A stretch of DNA of 64,000 nucleotides from Bradyrhizobium sp. LTSP885 (GTDB taxonomy: Bacteria; Pseudomonadota; Alphaproteobacteria; Rhizobiales; Xanthobacteraceae), in assembly GCF_000938305.1 (NCBI RefSeq), contig NZ_JYMT01000034.1, positions 86,395-150,394 on the forward strand, read 5' to 3'. The notes beneath the pieces are model-generated. The model saw only the letters and a list, made by a program, of their open reading frames with translations, had not been told where the DNA came from and did no database searches. Position 1 is the first letter of the stretch; each line of letters starts with the position of its first letter. This document shows positions 17,102 to 24,887 of the stretch, in pieces. The position numbers were made by a program, and so were the translations under genes.

Positions 17102-18688
17102 CTAATTGCTTGCAACGAACGATCGGGCTGCCGCCAATGCAGGCCGATCCGAATTGGACTCGGCCGCAAGGTCGATCAGCCTGGCGTAGAACGCCTTCGC
17201 CTTGGCCGCGTCGCCCGAGAGTTGCGCAGCCGTCGCGGCGCCGACATAGCCGTTGAAGCGGTTCGGCTCCTTCGCCATCGTGGCTTCAAAGACGGCAAGC
17301 GCCTCTTTGGCCATGCCGCAGTCAAGCAGCATGAAACCATACAACTCGCGTGCCGGCGCGAGCGGACCGGGCGTGACCGGCGCCTTTTCGGTCGCATCTT
17401 CGGCATCGACCGCGGAGCTCATCGCCTTCAGCGCGTCGTCACGCTGGCCGGTCGCATAGAGCACCCAGGCGCCGGCGATTTTCGCCTGGACGTCGACCTG
17501 GCCCGCCCAATAGTCGTTCTTGGCTTCGCGAAGCTTGTCTCGTAGTTCGGCGAGTTTAGCGGTATCGAGTTTGGCGGCGTCGATCTTGCCGGAACGCGCA
17601 GCGCCGATCGCCCGGGCGAAATGCGAGATAGCCATGGCGTGGGGGAACTTGCTGGGTTTGACGTCCAAACTAGCTGCACCGCCCCAATCGCCGCGTTCCA
17701 CCATGTAACGCGCCGGCGCGGCACCCTGCGAAAACGCGGCCGCGAACGCATCCGGATCCGGTTGCGCAGCCTCAATATCTCTGATGACGGCGAGCGCCTC
17801 CTGGTCCTGGCCAAGCTGCAGATAGGCGTAGACGAGATAATCCTCGCCGTGCAGCTGGTCGCCGACCTCCTTGCCCTGCTTGGCGGCCTGAACCGATGCC
17901 AGATTCGCGGCAGTCGACTCTTTCCAGTAACCGACCCGCGTGAAGATATGCGACGGCATGTGCTGCGCGTGAGGCGCGTTCGGCGCGATCTTCGCGTAGC
18001 GGAGCGCGGCAGGCAGCCCCTTGGCGGCGATCGGCGGATAGTCGTACAGATGAATCAGGTAATGAGCGACGCCCGGATGCTGCGGCTGGCGCAGGAAGAT
18101 CGGCTCGAGAATGGCCGCGCCCTTGAGCTGATTGGCGTAGGTCTTGTCGGAGGGCGACGCCGCAACATTGAGTGCGATCGCGTAGTAGATTTGCGCCTCG
18201 TCGTCCCCCGGATAACGGCCGGCGAGCGCTTCCATCGCCTTGAGGTAGGACTGGACGCGCGCCTGGTGCGGGACTTTCTCGTAGTCGAGATACATTACCG
18301 ACAAGGCATCGATGTAGACGCGCTCACGCTGCGTGCCGGCACCGACCGCCTTTGCCTGTTCGATCGCCGCGAGACCGAGCGGGAGATTGGGCGCGGGAAT
18401 CGGGCCGTGCGGGTTATTCAAATACGACAACGCGATGCCCCAATAGGCGATGGCGCATGCCGGATCAGCCTTGAGCACCTCCTCGTAAATGTCCCGCGAT
18501 GCCGTGTACCAGAACGAGTGCTGATACCGCATGGCGCGGTCGAACCGCCGCTGCGCGATTTCGTTGCACGACGTTTCGAAGTGAACGGTCCCCAACCGCT
18601 GATCGGCACTTTCCTGTGCGATGCCCGGCGCGGGAAATCCAAGGGCTGTCACGCCTGCGATGCCAATTGCAAAAAGCGATATGCGCAT
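17102..18688 (-). CDS. Exported tetratricopeptide-repeat protein
   Basis: 528 residues with a signal peptide (1-24, ending PGIAQ) followed by helical repeats. TPR-like units are visible, for example ASRDIYEEVLKADPACAIAY near 65-85, EALAVFEATMAKEPNRFNGY near 470, and DAAKAKAFYARLIDLAAE near the C-terminus. Such proteins usually act as scaffolds in the periplasm or at the outer membrane; no partner is evident. The start has weak upstream signals but the signal peptide fixes it. The gene is followed by a small hypothetical gene on the same strand. Confidence 0.8.
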   Translation of the reverse strand: MRISLFAIGIAGVTALGFPAPGIAQESADQRLGTVHFETSCNEIAQRRFDRAMRYQHSFWYTASRDIYEEVLKADPACAIAYWGIALSYLNNPHGPIPAPNLPLGLAAIEQAKAVGAGTQRERVYIDALSVMYLDYEKVPHQARVQSYLKAMEALAGRYPGDDEAQIYYAIALNVAASPSDKTYANQLKGAAILEPIFLRQPQHPGVAHYLIHLYDYPPIAAKGLPAALRYAKIAPNAPHAQHMPSHIFTRVGYWKESTAANLASVQAAKQGKEVGDQLHGEDYLVYAYLQLGQDQEALAVIRDIEAAQPDPDAFAAAFSQGAAPARYMVERGDWGGAASLDVKPSKFPHAMAISHFARAIGAARSGKIDAAKLDTAKLAELRDKLREAKNDYWAGQVDVQAKIAGAWVLYATGQRDDALKAMSSAVDAEDATEKAPVTPGPLAPARELYGFMLLDCGMAKEALAVFEATMAKEPNRFNGYVGAATAAQLSGDAAKAKAFYARLIDLAAESNSDRPALAAARSFVASN

Positions 18689-18888
18689 GTGGGCTCCTCC
18701 CTAATCGATCGCGTAAACTTCTCCCCGCACAAATCGTCTCAAGCCTGGAATGCTGCAGCCTCCAACGGAACACCTCGCGATGCAATAGGCTTGGTGGAGT
18801 TCTGGACAGCCCGCCGGCTACGGCAAAGCTGCGCATTCTTGAGCGGAAATAGCGTGGCGGTCTGCGCGAGCTGCGAGATACGCGTTCG

Positions 18889-20181
18889 CTAAAGCCCCAG
18901 CCGGTCCCGCACCCGCCCGGTCAGCACCGCGGCGGTGACGCCGACGCGCCAGAACGGATGCATCGGGATCGGCTTGATGCCGGTCACGGGCATGTCGATC
19001 TCGGCCTTGTCGCCGCCAATCAAACGGCGCGCGAGCTGGGCGCCCATCGCGGTCGAGAGCGCGACGCCGCGGCCGTTGCAGCCGAGCGAGACCAGCAGAT
19101 TCTCCGCTGGCTCATGGACATGCGGATAGTGATCGGCGGTAATCGCAAGACGGCTGTTCCAGCCATGGGTCCAGCTGACGCCTTTGAGCTGCGGCCAGAG
19201 CCGCTCGGCGTAACGCATGAGATAGGCGACGTCAGATGGGCGATCGATCCAGCGCATCGGGCCGCGGCCGCCCATCAGCAGGCGATTACGCTGGTCGATC
19301 CGGTAATAGACCGTGATGTGGCCGCTCTCGTAGAGCACCGGACGGCTCGGCATGATCGCGCGTGCGACGTCGTCCGACAGCGGCGCCGTGCAGGCGATCG
19401 ACGAGAACACCGGAACGATGGTGCGGCGGAGCGCCGGCCAGAGATCGTCCGTAAAACCGTTGGTGGCGAGCAACACCTTGTCGGCATGCACGACGGCGCG
19501 TGGAGTCTCGATCCGCCAGCGGCCGCCATCGCGGCGCAGTGACACGGCCTGTGTCTCGCCATGGACGGCAACACCGGCGCCGATCGCGGCGCGCGCCAGC
19601 CCGCGCACATAACTCAGCGGATGCAGATCGCCGCCGCGCGCATCCTGCATGGCGCTGAGATAGCGGTCGCTGCCGGTGATCTCGCGCATCTCGGCTGCAT
19701 CGAGCAGTTTTACGGGCATGCCGCGCGCGATGCATTGCTTCGCTGTCGTCGCGATCGCGGCGGCGCTGGCCTCGTTATAGGCGGCACGCAGCGTGCCGTT
19801 CTGCCGCGCCTCGCACGGAATCTGGTAGCGGCGGATCAGGTCGAGCGTGAAATTGGTGGTGCCATAGGCGAAGTCGATCATGCGGCGGCCGAGATCGGCA
19901 CCGAAATCGGCTTCGATCTGATCCGGATCGTGCTTCAGCCCGGGATTGATCTGGCCGCCATTGTTGCCGGAGGCGCCCCAGCCCGGCTCCTGCGCTTCCA
20001 ACACGGTGGCTAATACCCCCTGCTCGGCAAGATGCAGCGCGGTGGAGAGCCCGGTGAAGCCGCCGCCGATGATCGCGACCGGCACGCTCTTGTCCACTGT
20101 GAGCTGAGGCGTCGGCACCGGCGGCACGGCGGTGTCGGCATAAAGGCTCGGCGGCAGCGGCAGGCGGACGGGTGCGTTCAT
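18889..20181 (-). CDS. FAD-dependent amine/amino-acid oxidoreductase (PuuB/DAO family)
   Basis: 430-residue DAO-superfamily flavoenzyme with the dinucleotide motif IIGGGFTGLSTALHLAEQG at residues 37-55 and NNGGQINPGLKHDPDQ after it. The C-terminal part has the cap and FAD-contact stretches YPHVHEPAENLLVSLGCNG and GRGVALSTAMGAQLAR. The pattern is like gamma-glutamylputrescine oxidases. It oxidises an amine or N-substituted amino acid in the cytoplasm. It is the last gene of an operon with a polar amino-acid-type ABC transporter (18 bases after the ATPase gene), so its substrate is probably the compound imported. Confidence 0.88.
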   Translation of the reverse strand: MNAPVRLPLPPSLYADTAVPPVPTPQLTVDKSVPVAIIGGGFTGLSTALHLAEQGVLATVLEAQEPGWGASGNNGGQINPGLKHDPDQIEADFGADLGRRMIDFAYGTTNFTLDLIRRYQIPCEARQNGTLRAAYNEASAAAIATTAKQCIARGMPVKLLDAAEMREITGSDRYLSAMQDARGGDLHPLSYVRGLARAAIGAGVAVHGETQAVSLRRDGGRWRIETPRAVVHADKVLLATNGFTDDLWPALRRTIVPVFSSIACTAPLSDDVARAIMPSRPVLYESGHITVYYRIDQRNRLLMGGRGPMRWIDRPSDVAYLMRYAERLWPQLKGVSWTHGWNSRLAITADHYPHVHEPAENLLVSLGCNGRGVALSTAMGAQLARRLIGGDKAEIDMPVTGIKPIPMHPFWRVGVTAAVLTGRVRDRLGL

Positions 20182-20199
20182 GGAAGCGGACCGGATGAT

Positions 20200-20931
20200 T
20201 TAAAGCGGATGCAACACGCGGCGCAGAAAATCCTGGGTGCGCGGGTGCTGCGGCTGGTTGAGAACGGATTTGGCGGCGCCCTGCTCGACGATGACGCCAC
20301 CGTCGATGAACAGCACGCGGTCGGCGACGTCGCGAGCAAAACCCATTTCGTGGGTGACGACGACCATGGTCATGCCGTCGTCAGCGAGCTTGCGCATCAC
20401 CGAGAGCACGTCACCCACCAATTCAGGATCGAGCGCCGAGGTCGGCTCGTCAAACAAAATCGCCTTCGGCTGCATGGCGAGCGCACGCGCGATCGCGACG
20501 CGTTGTTGTTGGCCGCCGGACAACTGCGGTGGGTGCACGTCGGCCTTCTCGGCTAGCCCGACCTGCGCGAGCAGCGCGCGGCCGCGCGCGAGCGCCGCAG
20601 CGCGCGGCTCCTTCTTGACATAGAGCGGCCCCTCGATGACGTTCTCCAGCGCGGTGCGATGCGGGAACAGATTGAAGCGCTGGAACACCATCGACACCTG
20701 GGTGCGGACCGCGACGATCGAACGGTCGTTGCGATCGACCCGCGCACCCTCGACCGAGATGTCGCCGGCATCGTAGCTTTCCAACCCGTTTATGCAGCGC
20801 AGGATCGTCGACTTGCCAGAGCCCGACGGACCGATGATGCAGACCACCTCGCTCTTGGCGACCGAGGCGGTGATGCCCTTCAGCACCTCGACCTTGCCGA
20901 AGCTCTTGTGAACGTCCTTGAGCTCGATCAT
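20200..20931 (-). CDS. Polar amino acid ABC transporter ATP-binding protein
   Basis: 243-residue ABC ATPase of the GlnQ/HisP type. It has Walker A GPSGSGKST near residue 35, signature LSGGQQQRVAIARALA near 140, Walker B ILFDEPTSALDP, and switch His in VVVTHEMGFARDVADRV. A longer reading frame continues upstream in the same phase but overlaps the permease gene; MIELKDVHKSFGK at 20931 is the family start. It overlaps the permease stop by four bases (ATGA), implying coupled translation. It powers import of an amino acid or polyamine-like compound. Confidence 0.94.
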   Translation of the reverse strand: MIELKDVHKSFGKVEVLKGITASVAKSEVVCIIGPSGSGKSTILRCINGLESYDAGDISVEGARVDRNDRSIVAVRTQVSMVFQRFNLFPHRTALENVIEGPLYVKKEPRAAALARGRALLAQVGLAEKADVHPPQLSGGQQQRVAIARALAMQPKAILFDEPTSALDPELVGDVLSVMRKLADDGMTMVVVTHEMGFARDVADRVLFIDGGVIVEQGAAKSVLNQPQHPRTQDFLRRVLHPL

Positions 20932-21581
20932 TTCCGGTTCGCCTTGTTCTCGAAATGACGAACCAGCAGGATCAACGGAATGCTCATGGTCAGGTACATC
21001 AGCGCGACGAGCGTGAACACGCTGGTGTTCTTGAACGTCGACGAGGCGATCAGCTTGCCCTGCAGCGCCAGCTCCGCGACCGTGATCGTGGATGCCTGCG
21101 AGGAATCCTTCAGCATCATGATCATGACGTTGCCGTAGGGCGGCAGCACGATCTTGACCGCCTGCGGCAGCACCACGCGGCGCATGGTGAGCCACCAGCC
21201 CATCCCGATGGTCTGCGCCGCCTCGATCTGGCCCTTGTCGATCGCCTCGATGCCAGCGCGGAAGTTCTCGGCCTGATAGGCCGAATAGGCGATGCCGAGC
21301 CCGATGATCGCGGCCTGCAGCGCCGTCAGCGCGACGCCGAAATCGGGCATCACGAAATAGATGTAGAACAGCAGCACGATGATCGGAATGCCGCGGATCA
21401 CATTGATCACCACGGCACTGACGCCAACGAGGATGCCGATGCCCGACACCCGCATCATCGCCCACAGCAACCCGAGCACGGTCGACAGCAAGAGCGAGCC
21501 AATCGTGACGACGACGGTCAGCCAGACGCCCTGCAGCAGGATCGGTACAAACTCGACGGCGTCGCTAAAGAATTTTTGCAT
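20928..21581 (-). CDS. Polar amino acid ABC transporter permease
   Basis: 217-residue HisM/GlnP-type membrane protein with about five spans and the EAA loop IEAAQTIGMGWWLTMRRVVLPQA, which contacts the ATPase. The length is typical for a permease that works as a homodimer; only one permease gene is present in the operon. It lies between a substrate-binding-protein gene upstream, separated by a palindromic repeat, and the ATPase gene, which it overlaps by four bases. Confidence 0.93.
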   Translation of the reverse strand: MQKFFSDAVEFVPILLQGVWLTVVVTIGSLLLSTVLGLLWAMMRVSGIGILVGVSAVVINVIRGIPIIVLLFYIYFVMPDFGVALTALQAAIIGLGIAYSAYQAENFRAGIEAIDKGQIEAAQTIGMGWWLTMRRVVLPQAVKIVLPPYGNVMIMMLKDSSQASTITVAELALQGKLIASSTFKNTSVFTLVALMYLTMSIPLILLVRHFENKANRK

Positions 21582-21599
21582 TTGATCATATCACGCGAG

Positions 21600-21687
21600 C
21601 GTCATTGCGAGGACCGCCAGCGACGAAGCAATCCATCTTTCGGAGCGTTCGGCGCGAATGGATTGCTTCGCTTGGCTCGCAATGACG
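21600..21687. repeat. Dispersed palindromic repeat, family A (copy 1)
   Basis: Ends CGTCATTGCGAG and CTCGCAATGACG are exact inverted copies, with inner arms GACGAAGCAATCCAT and ATGGATTGCTTCG. The whole unit can fold into one long hairpin. Near-identical units occur at 44914-45036 and 58095-58178. This copy lies inside an ABC-transporter operon, between the binding-protein gene and the permease gene, where it may act as an mRNA-stabilising or attenuating hairpin. Confidence 0.85.
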
Positions 21688-21705
21688 TGGAGGGGACACA
21701 TGCTC

Positions 21706-22485
21706 TCAGGACGCGTTGGCTTTCTGGCCCCATTTCTCCAGGATCTTTGCGATGGTGCCGTTGGCCTTCAGCTTGGCAAGCGAAGCGTTGATCTTTGCCA
21801 GCAGCTCGGTGTCGCTCTTGCGGATGCCGATCGCCACCGTACCGACGGTAGCCGGCTTGTAGCTGTCGACCAGGCGCACGTCGGCGAAATTGCCCTGCTG
21901 CAGATTGTAAGCGAGGATCGGATAGTCGGCGAAACCGGCCTTGAGGCGGCCCGCATTGACGTCGCGCAGGATGTCCGGGATGTTGTCGTAGACCTTGACC
22001 TCGCTGAACAGCCCGGTCTTCTTCAGCGCGTCGACGAACGCGGTGCCGACCTGGGCGCCGACCACCGTGCCCTTCAACTCCTCCTGCGACATGTACGCCT
22101 TCGCGTCGGCCTTCGGCACCACCAGGCCCTCGCCATAGGTGTAGACGGCATCGGAGAAGTCGATCACCTCCTTGCGCGCCGCGGTGGCGAACATCGCGGC
22201 CGCGATGATGTCGATCTTGTTTGCGGTCAGCGAGGGGATCAGCGCCGAGAACTGCATCGGCTCGATCTGCACGGCAAAGCCGGCGTCCTTGCCGATTTCG
22301 GTGGCGAGATCGACCATGATGCCTTGAATGGTGTTGGTCTTGGTGTCGAGGAAGGTGAAGGGGATGCCGGTCGGCGTCGAGCCGACCTTCAGCGTTTGCT
22401 GCGCCTGGGACGGCGCGCTCAAGGCCAGGGTCGAGACAATGGCAAGGACCGCGGCGGCGGCCGTGACGAGACGCTGAAAGGACAT
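21706..22485 (-). CDS. Amino-acid-type ABC transporter substrate-binding protein
   Basis: 259-residue periplasmic binding protein of the SBP_bac_3 family. Signal peptide 1-29 (ending SAPSQAQ), then TLKVGSTPTGIPFTFLD at the lobe-I entrance and ANKIDIIAAAMFATAARKEV, the family consensus around the ligand site. Such proteins bind polar amino acids, opines or polyamines. It is first in the operon with permease, ATPase and a DAO-family oxidase, and faces the XRE-cupin regulator gene across a region with two identical-spacing operator-like palindromes. Confidence 0.92.
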   Translation of the reverse strand: MSFQRLVTAAAAVLAIVSTLALSAPSQAQQTLKVGSTPTGIPFTFLDTKTNTIQGIMVDLATEIGKDAGFAVQIEPMQFSALIPSLTANKIDIIAAAMFATAARKEVIDFSDAVYTYGEGLVVPKADAKAYMSQEELKGTVVGAQVGTAFVDALKKTGLFSEVKVYDNIPDILRDVNAGRLKAGFADYPILAYNLQQGNFADVRLVDSYKPATVGTVAIGIRKSDTELLAKINASLAKLKANGTIAKILEKWGQKANAS

Positions 22486-22571
22486 CGCAAGTGCTCCCGA
22501 AGCTGACCCCGGCGCCGCGTCGCCCGTTTGCTTCGAGCTTATGGTTGCGAACGACGCTGTTCCGGCCTATT

Positions 22572-22635
22572 TTCACCAATATGAAATTGTGGTCACGGAA
22601 TCGCGAGCAATGCAAGCGGTTTTCATGCACATGAA
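22572..22635. promoter_or_regulatory. Two TTCA-N6-TGAA operator candidates in a divergent promoter region
   Basis: TTCA-CCAATA-TGAA (22572-22585) and TTCA-TGCACA-TGAA (22622-22635) have identical arms and identical spacing. Their centres are 50 bases apart, close to five helical turns, so dimers would bind the same face. They lie between the transporter operon and the XRE-cupin gene, the usual place for such a regulator's sites. The second lies just before the regulator start. Confidence 0.6.
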
Positions 22636-22649
22636 GGAAGCGGCCTGAC

Positions 22650-23306
22650 GTGAGCGGCGGCAAGAGAATGCGCAAAGGGACGGCAGTTCGGCCCGCGGCC
22701 ACGCGGCGCGCGGCGAAAAAGCCGGCCGAACCGGCGGTGGATCTCGCGGTCGGCCGCCGCATCCGCGACCTGCGCCGTGCCCGAGCGATGTCGCTTGAGG
22801 TGGTCGCGGCGCGCGCCGATCTTTCGATCGGCTTCATCAGCCAGATCGAGCGCGGCCTGTCGTCGCCCTCACTGCGCGTGCTGGCGACGCTGGCCGACGT
22901 GCTCGGCGTCGGCATCGCCGGGCTGTTCGGCGCGACGCCGAATGATGACGGCGCCTCGAACGGCGTCGTCACCCGCGAGGTGCAGCGCGCCGAGCTGAAG
23001 CTGTGGCGCACCGGGATTTCAAAACAATTGCTGAGCCCGGCCGGCACCGAGAGCCGGCTCAATCTGTTCCTGGTGCGTCTCGAACCCGGCGGCAACACCG
23101 GCGACGAGTTCTATACCCATGACGGCGAGGAAGCCGGCCTCGTGCTCGAGGGCGAGATGATTCTGACAGTCGACGCCGAGACCTGGACGCTGAAGCAGGG
23201 CGACAGCTTTCGATTTGCGAGCCGGAGGCCGCACCGGTTTTCCAATCCGGACGGTGATGCGAAGGCCGTGGTGCTGTGGGTGAACTGCGTGACGGCTGCG
23301 GGGTAG
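22650..23306 (+). CDS. XRE family regulator with C-terminal cupin domain
   Basis: 218 residues. A basic, Ala-rich N-terminal extension precedes an HTH domain at about residues 33-90 (IRDLRRARAMSLEVVAARA, IGFISQIERGLSSPSLRVLA), and a cupin domain covers about 110-215 (GEEAGLVLEGEMILTVDAE, ASRRPHRFSNPDGD). Proteins of this architecture sense small metabolites such as amines or amino acids through the cupin. The divergent operon encodes an amino-acid-type transporter and amine oxidase, so it probably controls those. Start GTG at 22650; an ATG six codons further in is also possible. Confidence 0.9.
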   Translation: MSGGKRMRKGTAVRPAATRRAAKKPAEPAVDLAVGRRIRDLRRARAMSLEVVAARADLSIGFISQIERGLSSPSLRVLATLADVLGVGIAGLFGATPNDDGASNGVVTREVQRAELKLWRTGISKQLLSPAGTESRLNLFLVRLEPGGNTGDEFYTHDGEEAGLVLEGEMILTVDAETWTLKQGDSFRFASRRPHRFSNPDGDAKAVVLWVNCVTAAG

Positions 23307-23357
23307 CCCGTCGTCCCGGCCTTGTGCGCAATTGCGCACGAGGGCCGGAACGAGCAC

Positions 23358-24806
23358 TTACTCCACCTCGGCATCGAGCCGCATCAGGCCGTCGCTGTCG
23401 AACAACTGAAGCCTGGCGTCGTTCGCGACGACCACAAGGCAGAGTTCGCGCGCGTCGGTTTCGTTCAGCGTGCGGCAAAAGCGGTCGCGGTCATCGACGC
23501 GCCAGGTCCCCGTCCAGCGCTCGCGCCGCGCGGGGCCGGCGAGGATCGACATGGTGCCGTCGGCGCGCAACTGCCAGGCAAAAGGGCCGCCCTTGAGCCA
23601 TTTGCCGACCGCGAGCGTTTTGCCTGACAGTGCCGACGTTAGCGCACCGCCCGAAAGGCGCGTGCCGGCGGCATGCGCCAGCGCGACATCGGGGCCGGCG
23701 TCGCGGTCGCCGGCGGCCGACAGCACAAGCCAAAGCAGCCGCGCCATCTGACGGAAGTTCGGCTCCGGTCTGTGCGGCAGGTCGCTGTTGACCCGGTGGA
23801 CGATGACGAGATCGTAGGCCGGGATCACGAACGCGTACTGCCCCTCCGCGCCGATCGCCTCATAGCTGCCGGCCGGCACGTTCACCGTCGGCGCACCCAT
23901 GTCGCGGGGAAATCCGATCCACCACAGATAGCCATAGCCGAGACCCGGGCCGATCTCGGCAAACGCGTCCGAATAGGACTGCGTGCTCTCGCGCACCCAC
24001 GCGCTCGGCACCAGCTGACGGTCCTTCCAGCGCCCGTCGTGCAGATAGAGCAACGCAAAGCGGGCGAGATCGCGCGCGCTCATGCGAATCGGATAGGCGG
24101 GGTGATCGGAGTCCTTGCCCCTGAAATATTCGCCGTCACCCGGCTGATAGTCCTGCATGCCGATCGGGCGGGCGATCTTCTGGTCGAGAGAAGTGAAGAT
24201 CGATTGCATGGTGGCGCGCTCGTAGATCGAGCCGAGCGCATTGAAGTCCCAGTTGTTGTAGTACCAGAACGTCCCCGGCAAATGGCTGCCGCGCGGCGGT
24301 CGCAGCTTCGCCATGCCCGGCGTTTCATAAAGCGCGGCGTGATAGATGCCCGAGCGCGCCTTCAGGAGATCGACGACGGTTGCTGCCTTCTCGGTCTCGG
24401 TGAGACCAGGAGAATTGTCGTCGATGCCGAGGCTGCCGAGCGTTGCGTTGAGATCGATCTCGTGCTTGTCGACCGCGATCCCGATCAGCGCGCTGAGCAG
24501 GCTCTTGCGGATGGAATGCAGGTTGGACTTGACCGCAGTGTCGCCCCACTCGGCCACGATACGGCCGTGCTGAACGATCATGACCGCGGCGGTCGGCGCG
24601 AGCTGTTGCGACCAGGCTTTGGCCTCGGCGAGTGTCTCGGCCGACCAGCCGGCCGCTTCCGGCGTGGTGGTTTCGAACGCTGCGCCGGGAAAATTGTCGG
24701 CGATGGCGACGGATTGATCCGCTTGCGTCGCGGCGGTGCCGAGGACGAGCACCGCGAGGGCGAAGACGATTCCGCGAGCAGCCCGGATTGCACGATGGCC
24801 GTTCAA
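23358..24806 (-). CDS. Secreted serine hydrolase of the beta-lactamase / penicillin-binding protein fold
   Basis: 482 residues with a signal peptide (1-29, ending ATQAD). The beta-lactamase class C-like domain has the nucleophile motif S98-I-R-K101 (SxxK), a YNN motif in FWYYNNWDFNALG, and a late GAEGQYAF-type strand. An additional C-terminal domain of about 90 residues (from GKTLAVGKWLKGGPFAW) looks like a lipocalin-like or beta-rich appendage. Family members are esterases, D-aminopeptidases or amide hydrolases; true beta-lactamase activity cannot be claimed. It converges with the XRE-cupin gene. Confidence 0.85.
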   Translation of the reverse strand: MNGHRAIRAARGIVFALAVLVLGTAATQADQSVAIADNFPGAAFETTTPEAAGWSAETLAEAKAWSQQLAPTAAVMIVQHGRIVAEWGDTAVKSNLHSIRKSLLSALIGIAVDKHEIDLNATLGSLGIDDNSPGLTETEKAATVVDLLKARSGIYHAALYETPGMAKLRPPRGSHLPGTFWYYNNWDFNALGSIYERATMQSIFTSLDQKIARPIGMQDYQPGDGEYFRGKDSDHPAYPIRMSARDLARFALLYLHDGRWKDRQLVPSAWVRESTQSYSDAFAEIGPGLGYGYLWWIGFPRDMGAPTVNVPAGSYEAIGAEGQYAFVIPAYDLVIVHRVNSDLPHRPEPNFRQMARLLWLVLSAAGDRDAGPDVALAHAAGTRLSGGALTSALSGKTLAVGKWLKGGPFAWQLRADGTMSILAGPARRERWTGTWRVDDRDRFCRTLNETDARELCLVVVANDARLQLFDSDGLMRLDAEVE

Positions 24807-24887
24807 TGTCCCCTCCGTATCGCATGCGCTGACCGCGCTCGCGATACGGATAGCAGATGTAGTCCCACCGCAGAAGTTACCGTAAGT

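Noticed and set aside
23358..24806. True beta-lactamase
   Set aside because: Only the fold and SxxK motif are shared; the C-terminal extra domain and context favour an esterase or peptidase, so no resistance role is claimed.
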